A DNA stretch of 64,000 bases, taken from positions 34,608,525 through 34,672,524 of the forward strand of contig CM055093.1 of assembly GCA_029204225.1 (NCBI GenBank), read 5' to 3'. The notes beneath the pieces were generated by a model that did not search any database, had not been told where the DNA came from, and saw only the letters and a list, made by a program, of their open reading frames with translations. The stretch's first letter is position 1; each line of letters starts with the position of its first letter. Made by a program: the position numbers and the translations under genes. The DNA is from Diphasiastrum complanatum. Lineage: Eukaryota; Streptophyta; Lycopodiopsida; Lycopodiales; Lycopodiaceae. Positions 23,896-35,070 of the stretch are shown here, piece by piece.

Positions 23896-24722
23896 CTATT
23901 TTATGCAAGTTTCTCCAAATATTGAGATGTTTGCCTTCTTGGGCCTTCCATATGCTATGAAGGTTGCCTCCTTGGATTTCTTTTTCAAATCAGCTTCTAT
24001 ATTCTTGCATGCAAAGGCAAAGTGGCCATAGTTGCCACAATAATCACCATGTCTTTTGGAAGAAGTTGCAGCTTGGTTCACTAAAATGTTTGGAAAAAAA
24101 AGTTGGCTTGGCCTCCAGAAATGTGCACATTGGCCATCTTAGGCACAAGTGCTACCCTTTGCAACTTGCTTTCCTCTCTAGCTCTTCCTCTTTATTGTGA
24201 ATGCTTGTTCTAGAAAGTCCTCTCATGAAGAGATATTCTACCTTCTAAGTTCTTCATCCATGAGCAAGCTAGTGAGTTCTTCAATGAAGGATCCTTTCCC
24301 TAGGGGGTAGAAAAAAGATCTACAACAACGATTCTCTCTACAACAATAGCTAGTAGGTCTCTAGCGTCCTTCATTTTAGTAAGATAATCTGTAAAAGATA
24401 TATCTACCCATTCTTAAAGTATGGAGCCTATCCTTCAAAAAGAAAGTTCTAGAAGTATTTAAAATCTCACAGATAGATTTCAAATTGTCTCAGGCTTCCT
24501 GTGGGTTACTAGCACTCCTCATATGAGGAAGGATATTATCTGTGAGATAGAATATAAAATCTCTAGCTTCTCACCTATGTGGATTCTGGTCTCCCCTCTT
24601 GTGATAATCCCCCAACAATCTTTATCCATCAAAATGTTTTGCATTTTGAACTTCTGCTTACAATAATTGGTGCCATCTGACTTGGTAAAATCGGGTAACA
24701 TAGATTTATTCAAACTAGACAT
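23896..24722 (-). pseudogene. copia gag (C5)
   Basis: Gag starts at the ATG at 24722-24720 with LPDFTKSDGTNYCKQKFKMQ, the usual copia gag N-terminus in which the target Trp is replaced. Frames then break several times. The zinc knuckle C-GNYGH-FAFA-C near 24040-24010 has lost its first cysteine spacing (C-X2-C is not complete). A Lys-rich tail follows. It is a remnant. Confidence 0.8.
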
Positions 24723-25581
24723 GGCTATTCTAGAGAGGTAAATTCAACAAAGAGGGTTTCTTGCCACTTTTCAAAGAAAAGGAATTAGACAATATAATTT
24801 GTATAGTGTTGTAGCACTTTGAAGACCTCTCAAATAATGCAATCAGCTTGGTAGAGTCAATTTACTATAAATACACCATCTTGGAAGGGAGGCTGCTTTC
24901 AAAAAGTCTCTAGGAACTTGCTTAGAAATCCCGGAACTCACAAGATGTTGATTTTGTTCATGTATAATATCTATGGTAAGTCCTCCATTGCAAGATCTTC
25001 AAATTTGAAAATTTCCTTGACGTTCTTAGCACCTGGACTAGTGCATAGACATCACAAGGTGATGGAGAACACAAATGGACAACAAGATGGTGGGAATTCT
25101 ATTGCATTTGCTTGCTGAACTTTCACAAAAAAATATATAATTAGTAAGACACAAGCACACTATCTCTTACAAAACCACCATACTTTGCATCTATTTCACT
25201 TTAATGGAGAGTAATGGTGTCCTCCCTCTTTCTCCACACCTTCCAAAGTGTTCTCCCGCTTTTTGTCTCTTGGAGACTTGCGAAGGTGAGTGCCATGTGT
25301 CACCATGCATGCAGGGCCCCAAATTTCAAAAGTTGGCTAGAGGGAATCCCCAGACCTCACTTTTTAATTTCACATTCTAAATGAGCCACGTGGGTCCCAA
25401 TTTTTTTAGCTTTTTGAAACTTAAGCATAAGGGGGGTTTTATTTAAAAAGCATGGACCCATGGTTTAAGTACAAAATATACAACATAACAAAAATGGATA
25501 TTACTTCTAAAAAGTCATGGAAATGAAAACAATTTTCACCTGTTTAGAGACTTTGTCTCTAAGGAATCACTTGAGTCGTGT
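24723..25581. other. no gene or repeat recognised
   Basis: This interval may hold the LTR or 5' leader of C5, since it lies upstream of its gag on the minus strand. No primer site or TG...CA boundary could be found. Confidence 0.3.
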
Positions 25582-25710
25582 TGGTTCATTGATTTGAGTG
25601 CATCTCATCATATGTGCCCTAATAGAGATCGGTTTATCAATTTTCAAGGAAAGGATGTTGGGCATGAGGTTTATCTAGGAGGTGGCAGTCTGCATGAAGT
25701 CAAAAGAAAA
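25582..25710 (+). pseudogene. copia protease scrap, plus strand
   Basis: A short plus-strand frame reads WFIDLSASHHMCPNRDRF, then INFQGKDVGHEVYLGGGSLHE. This fits the copia protease W-hydrophobic-D-S-G-A-S-H-H-M pattern and the following LGDG loop. The active-site D-S-G has become D-L-S and LGDG has become LGGG. No adjoining gag or integrase is seen, so this is an isolated fragment. Confidence 0.7.
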
Positions 25711-26224
25711 GAAGTGTTATGGTCAAAATGCAGGTGATTAGAAAATAATTGAACGAGTTGCAAATCTTCTTCTAATTTGAAAATCCTGCACAAACAACTG
25801 AAGACACCAAGATTCAAATGGAACCCTAATCAGTTGGGTGGTCATCTGGATGCTGCCACCTGCCCACCAATACTTTCCAACGCAGAATGCTGAGTATTTG
25901 TTGTAAGTTGATGTGTATTCCTTGTTAGCTCTCTTATGGCAGAATACGTTAACCAACCATGAAAAATCAACTGGCCATGTGCCGTGGTTCAAGAATCCAC
26001 AACAGAGATAATGTAAGTTTAAAATTTACAATCGTCAAAAGCAACCGCATGCCAAGGGGAGGTTCCTTGGCTGCAAGTCTGTCGAGTATGAAGAAAAATT
26101 CGTTCGAAACACAATTTTCATTAACAAATGGCAAGGAAACACAAGAAGGAAACATGATAGACAAAGCCCCAGATTTTGCCTATCAAACCAGTTTCGTGAT
26201 TAAGAGAATTTCAATAAGAGCTAA

Positions 26225-26440
26225 CCCATTTCGTTCATTTGCCGCTACGTTTGTCATGGGCAAGCTGGGCCTCTGCTGATGGGCAATAGCGTCCATCATG
26301 AACAGTTTCATGATTAGTAATAGAAAGATTTACTGCAGTGAATGAGCTAACCCAGCTTGCTCATTTGCTTTAGCAATGGGCAGGCTGCACCTTCTCTACC
26401 AGGCAGTAGCGCCCGCCATGCCTCCCCCTACCGCGAATTG
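26225..26440 (+). repeat. two diverged direct copies of about 95 bases
   Basis: CATTTGC...ATGGGCAAGCTG...CTCTGC...GGCAATAGCG near 26237-26293 resembles CATTTGC...ATGGGCAGGCTG...CTCTACCAGGCAGTAGCG near 26362-26413. Identity is moderate, suggesting an old duplication. Function is unknown. Confidence 0.55.
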
Positions 26441-26589
26441 GCAGTAAGCTTTCTAGCTTACCAATAACATACACATAACCACTTCAAAGACTACTAACCA
26501 CTTCAAAGACTACTGCATAAGCTGAATTAACACACTCTTCAAAAAAACCCTCATTCTACAACTCATCTTCATGTATACTCCAGAAACCC

Positions 26590-26812
26590 ACCAAGAAAAC
26601 GGATGCCCCTAACGCTCTCAAGCACTTACCAGACCGCTTGGGAAAGTCACTTTTCCAGACACAGTCAGATTCGCAGACAAAAAGGTTTGTTTCTTGTCAA
26701 ATAAAGAGAGGACGAGAACAAAACTCACCAGCAAAGCAGGGTCGATGCTCCAGTTGCCTTGTGAGTGAGAAGTATTTTGCGATGCGATCCAAGCAAATAA
26801 AGCTTGGATGGA

Positions 26813-26864
<52 letters not shown>

Positions 26865-26950
26865 AACGTTCGCCGAAGCCCAGAGTGAGAGAACTTACAA
26901 GACTCGTACATACTACAAAACAAAGGCCCAAGGCCATGTGCACGTGGTGG
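26590..26950 (-). promoter_or_regulatory. possible minus-strand promoter/first-exon region with CT tract
   Basis: Reading the minus strand from 26950 there are TGGGCC-type words (GGCCTTGGGCCT near 26930), a GA tract at 26862-26816, and then sequence ending in CTGCTTTGCTG followed by GTGAGT near 26730. That is a consensus splice donor. A second GTAAGT follows CGGTCTG near 26630. TGGGCC elements and promoter-proximal GA tracts are common in plant housekeeping promoters. No downstream coding exon was recognised, so this remains a guess. Confidence 0.25.
26816..26862. repeat. CT/GA microsatellite
   Basis: About 23 uninterrupted CT units on the plus strand. Open frames read through it as Ser-Leu or Arg-Glu repeats and are not genes. 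Confidence 0.98.
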
Positions 26951-27399
26951 GGGGATTCATGGATGATACTTGTGACTCTCTCAAGGCTCTTTTGATGCTC
27001 GACACCCGGCCTCTTTTGATGCTCACCCCCTCACCTGGGCTATGTGTCACCATAGATCATCCTTTCACCCTCCAAGAGCTGATCCTGTTGAAATATGCAA
27101 ACCCTCTCACCCGTTCAGCAACCCGTGATGTTGGTAGACATCACCATGCCCGAGTGAGGGGAGTGAGCATGAAAAGGCGCTCTAAGGGACCCACTCAAAT
27201 TATGAACGAAATCGATGATGGCATTGGTTTAAGCTAAACGTCTCCTTGTCCCACCTCGTCCAAAGCTATGGAGTAGGGTGTCTGAGGAAGTTAAGAAGAA
27301 ACTTTGGGAAAATCAAAAGCATCGGTAGTCCGCCGCCTCTCGCTGGCTTCTTGCCAAATGCATGGATTCATCAATGTAAACACTATGTTGGTTATAGAT

Positions 27400-27978
27400 T
27401 GAATAATATCTCTACTTCACTCTCTCTAATGATCTCTGATCCTATGGAATTAGATAGTCTAATTCAATGGAGTTCACGGAGGAACTCTGATTCACGCTTC
27501 CGCTGATCTCTGATTGATTTTCGACTCTTCTCTTATCATGTTCTGTAATTGTATATCAATTGATTTATTGTGTATATACATACATTAGTTGCGGTGGTCA
27601 TGAAGATTACAGTTGTACTATTTAGTATGAACTATGTAGGTGACAGTCGTGAAGTGGTGCAGTTACTGCATAGTGAATGGTGACGTACTCTGTATTGGAT
27701 AGAGCTGAGGGAGAGCCTCATATTGAGTGGTGACAATGGACAGATGTCGAGGGTGTCGAATGAGTCGAGTCGAGTGTTTGCCCTTGAGTTTATATTGTTG
27801 GAGTCGGAGTCGGGTATTTCGAGGTCGATCTTGCTCTGCTTCAAAAGTTGATGTATATACACACTATTTGACTTATGCGAGTAAGGTTGCATGTTGTTGT
27901 AGAGAGAGAATATTTACATAGTATAGGAGTACTCAAGAAATGAATTCAGGTGAGTAGGAGTAAAGATTAACTCCATCA
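27400..27978 (-). repeat. 3' LTR of C6 (far edge uncertain)
   Basis: On the minus strand TGATGGAGTTAATC begins at 27978 directly after a polypurine tract. The body is noncoding and includes TATATACA near 27855. The other edge could not be set because no second LTR copy is present; 27400 is a rough limit. Confidence 0.5.
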
Positions 27979-27990
27979 CTCCCCCTTAAG
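27979..27990 (-). other. polypurine tract (C6)
   Basis: On the minus strand CTTAAGGGGGAG lies directly before the LTR start at 27978. Confidence 0.8.
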
Positions 27991-28089
27991 CTTAACTCTT
28001 AGGATCCTGAATGAAGTTTAGTAAGGTTGCATAAGACAACATGCTTCTCCCTTGACATAGGTTTTGTCAAAATATCAACCAACAAACTA

Positions 28090-29517
28090 TCAGTATGACA
28101 GTACATCTTTTTTCATAACTTTCTCTCTAAGAAAATGAAATTGAACTTCAACGTGTTTAGTTCTAGAGTGAGTTCGTGGGTTCAGAGATAGAGCAATGTA
28201 GCTCTGATTGTCGCAATAGAGTATAGTTGGTCTGAATTGAGGGAACATCAGATCCTGAAGCAATCTTCTGGGCCAGATAATCTCCTTTACTATAGAGGTG
28301 ATTGCAATGTATTTGGACTCTGTGGAAGACAAAAAAATGCATTTCTGCTTTCTACTATTCTATGAGATGGGTCCTCCTGCTAGAAAGCATCAGTAGCCAT
28401 AAGTGGATTTTCATGTGTCCATGTCTCCAGTCCAATCAGAGTCGGAATAAACATTAAGAGTTAGAGCATCCTCTGTATTTTCAATATAACACAGAGCATA
28501 GTGCTTCGTGGCTTGAATGTATCTTAATGCTCTCAGTAGAGCTTTCCAGTGAGGTAGGACGTCATATATTGTGACAGTGTGCTGACTGTATAGGCAAGAT
28601 TGGTTCGAGTGCAGACCATGGCATACATGATCGATCCAACTATCGATTGATAGGTGTATAGGCGAGTCAGTCGACTCGCAGTCTTCCATGCCATACCTGT
28701 AGAGTACACTAGTTAGATACCTTTCTTGGCTTATCACGATCCTTATGTTTGCTTTGTCTCTAGTTATCTCGATCCCGAGGAGCTAATGCACTGGGCCTGA
28801 ATCGGTCATTTCAAATTTCTTTGATAATAGAGACCCTGTCTCTTGTAGTAACTGATTCAAATTGTGTGGATAAAATAGTCATCAACATATAGAGCTATTA
28901 TAACATAGGTTGGGCCTATGTGCTTGAGATAAACATTAGAGTCAGTAAAATTTGAAGTAAAATCATGTTGCAACAAGAATCGATTGATTCTATCAAACCA
29001 AGCCCTTGGAACTTGCTTTAGCCCATAGAGAGTTTTCTGCAACTTGCATACCTTGTGTTCTTGGCCTTGAAGGATGTAACCTTTGGGTTGATAGATATAT
29101 ATGTCTTCTTGTATAAATCCATTCAGAAATGTTGTCTGAACATCCAACTAGTGAACTTCCAAATCTTCGAGAGCTGCGATAGCAAGTAATGATCGAATTG
29201 ACTAAAGTCTTACTACTAGACTGAATGTCTCAGTGTAGTCAATCCCATAGGTTTGTTCATATTCTTTGACGACTAGTATGATCTTTCCATTTGGCTATCG
29301 AACCAACTAGATTGAGCTTCAGCTTGAAGATCCACTTAGTGTCAATGATCTTTGCATCAAGAGGAGGGTTGACAAGACACCAGGTCTTGTTCTTCATCAG
29401 TGAATTATACTCAGCATTCATGGTTGTGCGCCAGTTGTCTCTGTTGGTGTGAACTTGACGGGTGAAGGCCAGTCCTAAGTTCTTAAAGGCCAAAAGATTT
29501 ATTGGCTTATCATTCAC
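28090..29517 (-). mobile_element. Ty1/copia element C6: linker, RT and RNase H
   Basis: On the minus strand the linker/RT start (NRDNWRTTMNAEYNSLMKNK) is near 29440. RT shows MDVQTTFLNGFIQEDIYIYQ at 29147, LYGLKQVPRAWFDRI near 29020 and IALYVDDYF near 28900. The connection and start of RNase H (MISQERYLTSVLYRYGMED) open at 28737, with VYSDSDWTGD near 28440, and the RNase H end (STESKYIAI...FLREKV) lies at 28332-28110. Stops and frame changes separate the pieces. Gag, protease and integrase are absent to the right of 29520. The YVDD active site is intact. Confidence 0.9.
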
Positions 29518-29640
29518 ATAAAGCTAGTCTCGAATCAACTTAAATGAAAATCGAATAAGACTTTAAATCAAAGCTCGAAAACATTGCATCACATAAATTC
29601 ATTCACATAACAGTGGAAGCACTGAGGGGTCAATATGGGG

Positions 29641-29656
29641 ACCCCCCCCCCCCCCC
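29641..29656. repeat. poly(C) run
   Basis: About 16 consecutive C at 29641-29656 in a non-genic stretch. Such runs are prone to assembly and sequencing error. Confidence 0.95.
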
Positions 29657-29845
29657 GAAGAATTCTTTTCTTGTCATTATGCAAATCCAATTGGCCAAAG
29701 CCAATTACATATACAATGGATTCCAATACGGGTCTCTAAGTGGGAACATCAACTTAACTTAGACTTAGTTCATTTCCATGATCTTAATTCCATATCTAGC
29801 TTAACAAAAGTATATAAATTCTTTCATAAGTCTTAATTCTTCCGA

Positions 29846-30222
29846 CATGCAATCATGTTGGATCTTAGATTCTTGACATGCAATCAAAATGAATCTTAGA
29901 TTCTTGACATGCAAACATGATGGTTCTTAGATTCTTGACATGCAACAGTCTGAAGTAACATGCATGGTCATTAAGCAATGCATGGTGTGACATGCATGGA
30001 CAATAGGCCACAGATGGCCTGACATGCAAGCTTCAAATATGACATGCAAGCTCTAGATCTGACATGCATGGACAATAGGCCACAGATAGCCTGACATGCA
30101 AGTTTTGAATATGACATGCAAGCTCTAGATCTGACATGCATAGACAAGAGGCCACAGGTAGTCTGACATGCAAGCTTTAGATCTAACATGCATGGACATT
30201 AGGCCATAGATAGTTTGAAATG
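29846..30222 (+). repeat. TGACATGCA minisatellite with mixed 20/31/32-bp units
   Basis: About 14 tandem units, each starting TGACATGCA or a close variant (CGACATGCA, TAACATGCA, TGAAATGCA). Three unit types alternate: a roughly 31-base type with CTTAGATTCT at 29846-29940, a 32-base type with GGACAATAGGCCACAGAT, and a 20-base type with AGCTCTAGATC or AGCTTCAAATA. From about 29989 a 72-base higher-order order 32-20-20 repeats twice and then breaks down. Spacing and unit variation exclude a CRISPR array. Confidence 0.92.
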
Positions 30223-30285
30223 CAATGGTACTGATCAACCATTCTTACATATGGATAACATAATCAAGAGCATACCATGGTTTCA

Positions 30286-30288
<3 letters not shown>

Positions 30289-30367
<79 letters not shown>
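30289..30367. repeat. GA microsatellite
   Basis: About 39 GA units, followed by GTGTTTGTGTGTGTGATGTGAAAGAGAG. That flank resembles the mixed GA/TG tract at 50848-50945. Confidence 0.97.
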
Positions 30368-30369
<2 letters not shown>

Positions 30370-31097
30370 TTTGTGTGTGTGATGTGAAAGAGAGATAGAA
30401 ATTCGAGAAGGTTTGAGCTCCAAAAGTCCTGCAATCCACAAAATAGCATAGCCTCTTTGAGGTAATGCCTCAATACTCTTCTCCAAAGCACATATACACA
30501 ACAAACAACAAATGGGCAGAGCTTGGATGCATCATCCTTCAATCCTCTTGGTAGTGGGGTGCATTTTCACTTATATAAAGAGTGGAGAGCCCTTCCAAAT
30601 TGAGTGAGGTGTCAAGTTCAAGTGCATGAGATGTGAGGGAGACTCCAATTGGACTTATGGTGAAGTGGAGTGCATGGATGAGGTGTATTGGTTAGGGAGG
30701 GTGAATGGGTGATGTGTGTTAGCTTGGGAGAGTTATTATGATGATTTGGCATATGAAGTGAGAGTGTAGGAGGGCGTCCCATTCTAGGTGTCAAATAGCC
30801 TAGAATGCATGTGAAAAAGTAGGTGGGAGGTAGGTGGTACAAGGTTCAAACTTGACTTTTATTTACATACAATTTTACATGATTACAACTTGGGAATTTA
30901 CCCAAGTGCAATCTTTCTAAAGAAGAGCCAAGGTATATGTCCATCTTGTTTTGCAAAATGTCCATCAATTCCTAGGCCCTTTTTTTTAGAGGTTGCCCAT
31001 CCTCAATCATGGTCATTGGCACTTATTTTCTAGAGGTTGCCCATCAATCATGGTGAAAAAAGTCACTAGGGTGATCAGACCCTAGGCCTTGTCCTGT
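30368..31097. other. no gene seen; small direct repeat near 30975-31050
   Basis: TAGAGGTTGCCCATC occurs near 30988 and near 31032, each followed by TCAATCATGGT, a two-copy direct repeat. Nothing else is recognised. Confidence 0.5.
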
Positions 31098-31195
31098 TCT
31101 TTATAGACTCCTCTGAGCCTTCATTATAGACTCAATAATAAGCCTTCTTTATAGACTCTACTGAGCCTTCCTTATAGACTTAGTCAAAAGCCTTT
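31098..31195 (+). repeat. about 24-bp tandem repeat, four units
   Basis: TTATAGACT plus a short variable part and (GAGCCTTC or AAGCCTTC) repeats four times between 31100 and 31195. It lies just beyond the degraded RNase H end of C7. Confidence 0.8.
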
Positions 31196-31199
31196 TTGT

Positions 31200-33008
31200 T
31201 TACTATCTTTAAGCTTAAAATGCTTCTTGTTTCGATTCTTGTTCTTCTGGCACTTTCTCGAGTACTTGTACATACCCTCAAAGAGAGGTCAGTCCTGAAG
31301 CCCAGAGGGCTTCTTATTACTTTTACGATGAAATCTAGGGCTGGCTGACAAGGCAATGGCACTTTGATTATCACAAAATAATAATGTCGGAGCATATTAA
31401 TTCAGACTGATATTTGAAAGTAAGTTCCTCAACCAAATTGCTTCTTTTGTAGCTTGTGAGACTGCGATATACTCTGATTTTGTAGAAGATAGAGCTATTG
31501 AAGATTGCTTGCAACTACTCCAAGAAATTTGACCAATGTTGAGGAAGAATGTAAATTCATAGGTGGATTTACGGGTGTCTATATCTCTTGCCCAACTTGC
31601 ATCTGTGTAACCACTGAGTAAATTGAGTTTGTCGTTGTCGACTGCTCCATAACAAATGCAAAAGTCCATAGTAGCTCGAAGATATCTCATGACTCTGATA
31701 AGAGCCTTCCAATGTATTATACTAGGGTTAGTCATAAACTGACTGCAAAAGCTATGTCTGGCCTGGTACAGATCATTGCGTACATAAGAGATCCTATTAT
31801 TGAATGATAAGGATACTCACGCATCTGCTCTTTCTCTTCGATTGTTCGGGGACATTGGTCCTTTGACAATTTGAGACCTGGTTCCATTGGTGAGTGAGCT
31901 AACTCTCAATTAACCAAATTATATCTGACTAACATATTGTAGATGTGCCTCTGTTGAGTAATGTAGATCAACTTTCGATTTCTGTCTCTGTGAATTTGAA
32001 TACCAAGGCATAAATGAGCTTCGCCCAGATCGGTCATGTCAAATTCATAAGATAGCATTGTCTTGTCTTCTTTTATCAGATCGATACTGTTGTTGAAGAG
32101 CAATGTGTCGTCCATGTATATAGTTATAATGATAAAAGACTGTTGCACTGTCTTGAAGTAAACATTCGAATCTGAAGAGCTTGGTGTGCAGTCATGATCA
32201 ATAAAAAAAGTATTGATCATTTGAAACCATGCCTGAACAGATTGCTTAAAGCCATAAACTGCCTTATGGAGTTTATACACATGATTGTGTTTACCTTCGA
32301 TAATATAACCTTCGAGTTGCACCATGTAAATGTCTTCTTCGATAACTCCATTGAAATATATCGTTTGTACATCCATTTGATGTATTTCTAAATCTACTGC
32401 AACAACAAACGATAATAAAAATCGAATAGAAGAATGCTTGACTACTGGACTGAAGGTCTCAGTATAATCGACGTTGTATACCTGAGAAAATCCTCTGGCG
32501 ACAAGTCAGACTCGATGCTTTCGTCTGCTTTGTACTTGATTTTGAAAATCCATTTGCAATCAACTACGTTTTTGCTAGCAGGTAATTTGACAAGTGTCCA
32601 TGTCTAGTTCTTGATAAGAGATAAATACTCTTTATCCATAACTTCTTTCCAGAGATCGGAATCAGGCTGACTAAGTGCATCTTCAACAATAGTCGGCTCC
32701 TGAACAAGCTAGGCTGCAGACTCATCGATATACCTAATAGGTGATTTGCTAGGTCTTGATGATCTTCTGGGAAATAGAGGAGGTTGATCATTTTCATCAT
32801 ACTGAAGTTGCTGAATTGCAACATCATCATCTTCGGAGTCGCTATTGATATGTTGTCTGTCGAAAGTAGATGAGCTTGGACCTTCAATGGGAATAGTCGA
32901 CTGAGGAACCTCGAAGTTCAATATGTCGGACGAGTCAGACAAGTCGGTTACGTGGGCTTTGCCTTTTCCCTTGAGGCCGATAAACTAATCTTTGATGAAG
33001 ATGACATC
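31200..33008 (-). mobile_element. Ty1/copia element C7: linker, RT and RNase H
   Basis: On the minus strand the copy begins abruptly at DVIFI near 33008, directly against the C8 LTR. It continues through an acidic linker (SDSEDDDVAIQQL near 32840) to the RT start near 32640. RT motifs are MDVQTIYFNGVIEEDIYM at 32376, YGFKQSVQAWFQMI near 32250 and IITIYMDDTLLFN near 32120. RNase H has GYTDASWARD near 31610, SSTKSEYIAVSQATKEAIWL near 31470 and a frame-broken end near 31390-31320. The active site reads YMDD instead of the usual copia YVDD. Gag, protease and most of integrase are absent. Confidence 0.9.
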
Positions 33009-33013
33009 CCAGT

Positions 33014-34143
33014 TGTCGTAAAACAGTGGTTGTGAGCATAGCGGAAGCTCGATTGCTCAAAGCGTAGGCGTGTAGGAACAGAAACAAAATAGTTAGCAAT
33101 AGAATTATTCAAGTAGAAGAATTTATACAGATTGCACAAATGAATGACGCAATAATGAGACAAAAATTGCACTCTGATAAAATATATGAACAGTGAGTAC
33201 AATGGCTTGAAGTAATAACTTCAGCTTGCTGAGCGTGATAACGCTGACTACAGATAAATCTGATTAAAAGAGAAATTCGATTAGCACTTACATAGTTTGA
33301 TTCAGCTAATATATAGATTTACAAGTGTTGAGAGAAAATATCTTACAAGCCTTTCAGGCTAATTACACCAGTCTTTGCATATGTATAAAGTTGGTAACCA
33401 CTTCACCGCCTTTGGAATATTTGGTTGTCCATCTGATTTTAGGGTTGTTGATACGTTTGGCGACGTCGATTTGCCAATGTAGAAAAATACGAAAAAGCCG
33501 AAGGTGCCTTTAGACTGAAGGTATGCAACTCCTAAAGGTGCCCTTAGTTTAAAGGTAGCAAAAAAGCTGAAAGGCTGAAGGGCAAAAAAGTCGAAGGTGG
33601 CTGAAACCGAAAGGCGGTTGAAGCCGAAAAAGGCGAAAGCCGAAGGTGCTTTAGAAATGATTTCTAAGGCATTCAAGTGACTTTGGCCACATTGTGAAAA
33701 AGACGAAGAAGGCGGCGAAAGCCGAAGGTGGCGAAAGCCGAAGGCGGCTGAAGCCAAAAAGGCGAAAGTTGAAGGTGCTTTAGAAATGGTTTCTAAGGCA
33801 TTCTGGTGACTTTGGCCACACTATGAAAAAGACGACAAAGGTGGCGAAAGCCAAAGGTGGCTAAGCCGAAAAGGCGAAAGCCGAAGGTGCTTTAGAAATG
33901 GTTTCTAAGACATTCTGGTGACTTTGGCCACATGGTCGTTGTGTCGCATTTTGGCCACTTGGCCAGTGTGTCGCATTTTCATGAAGTGCGAAAAAGGCGA
34001 AGGTGTCTAAAGAATGGTTAAGGCAAAAGGAAAAACTTAAAGGGGAAAAATGTGAAGGTCCAAAATCATGTTCTCGGCCTTCCGTTTTCAAGATGCTCAT
34101 TACTTGATGATTTTCTTTAAGGCTGAGCATAAGAAATCTAACA
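33014..34143 (-). repeat. 3' LTR of C8 with internal tandem array
   Basis: On the minus strand it opens TGTTAGATTTCTTATG at 34143 and ends ACGACA at 33014 (TGTCGT on plus). The part 33480-34000 contains three units of about 112-129 bases, marked by GGTGCTTTAGAAATG at about 33645, 33774 and 33886. Each is built of GCCGAAGG/GGCGAAAG words. The part 33014-33440 is the non-repetitive half shared with 36084-36510. Confidence 0.9.
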
Positions 34144-34153
34144 CTCCCCTTAA
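34144..34153 (-). other. polypurine tract (C8)
   Basis: On the minus strand TAAGGGGAG directly precedes the TGTTAG LTR start. Confidence 0.8.
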
Positions 34154-34198
34154 TGAGGATCTTGGAAAATTGCTTTGAACTTTAGATTTAACATATCG

Positions 34199-35070
34199 TT
34201 AAATCTGAGATGAAGCTCCTTTTGATAGAGCTAACATGCATTTTGAATCCTTCAATAAATTCAGATTGCTACTAAATAGTAACATATCATCTACATACAA
34301 GGTGATGATTATGAAGGGATTCAATACAGATTGAAAATAAAAATTTGAGTCTGTCGAGTTTGGAATAAAACCATTCTTGTTAAAAGATACATTGGTCTTC
34401 TTTTGATCAGCGTCAGGTGTTGACATTGCCTCCGGTTCGATCTTTTGGTTTGAAATGTGATCATCTGATGCAATTCGTTTTGATGAGGGACTGCCTCGTT
34501 GTCAGAGTCAGTGTCAGTGTCAGTGTCAATGTTCTGATCAGTCCTAATGAGTAGTTCAAAGCCGTTGGTGTTTATTCTAGGATCTGAATTCGAAGTAGCT
34601 TTTCCCTTGTGGTCGATAAATTGATCTTCTGCAAAAATGACATTTCTACTCATGAAGGTCTCTTGAGAGTCCAAATTGAAGAGCTTGTATGTCTGATGGT
34701 CTGAGGAATAGCTGATGAAGATCGACCTTCTGCTGGTGTTGTCTAGCTTCCTACTTAGATCAGTAGGGATATGCCTAGATTTGTCAAAAATAATGCAGCC
34801 CTGTCTATCGAATTTGACCCTCTGACCCAAATTTGTGATTCTACTAACTGAGAGCAGGCTTTTGGTCATATTTGGAATGTGAAGAACATTGGACAAAGAC
34901 ATTACATCACCTTTATGAAATTTGACTTTGATTGTTCCTACACCCTCGATTGTATGAGTCGAGTTGTCTCCAAGTTGCACAAGGATGGGTGTATGACTTA
35001 TAGTCATGGAACCAGTGTCGATGGTGAGTCATGTGCTATGATGCACCTGAGTCCACGTACCAGGAATCAA
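34199..35070 (-). pseudogene. C8 protease fused to integrase end and RT scrap
   Basis: The protease active site SWYVDSGAS near 35060 is followed by a stop, then LGDNSTHTIEGVGTIKVKF and VLHIPNMTKSLLSVSRI to about 34830. The frame then goes directly to ISYSSDHQTYKLFNL and FMSRNVIFAEDQF, which is the region after the integrase core. The integrase catalytic domain is therefore deleted in frame. After an acidic D-T-rich linker, a piece of RT (NGFIPNSTDSNFYF, IITLYVDDMLLFSSN) lies at 34370-34250, and the coding ends at 34199. Confidence 0.85.

Larger units (their letters stand above)
21815..24722 (-). mobile_element. Ty1/copia element C5, decayed, with internal insertion
   Basis: Read on the minus strand, gag starts at 24722 (MSSLNKSMLPDFTKSDGTNY). 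A zinc knuckle follows near 24035, then a protease scrap near 23850-23765, integrase at 22710-22150 and RT at 22140-21815. Order and orientation are those of copia. Stops and frameshifts occur throughout. Bases of about 22720-23460 interrupt the coding region between protease and integrase. LTRs were not identified. Confidence 0.88.

Noticed and set aside
24519-24722. Independent small gene
   Set aside because: Its sequence matches the N-terminus of a copia gag and it is followed in order by the other copia domains, so it belongs to C5.
26638-27237. 199-codon plus-strand frame through the CT tract
   Set aside because: It is held open by the Ser-Leu repeat of the microsatellite, has no recognisable domain, and overlaps promoter-like sequence on the other strand.
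29846-30222. CRISPR-like array
   Set aside because: Unit lengths vary from 20 to 32 bases, the so-called spacers are themselves repeats, and the context is a plant nuclear genome.
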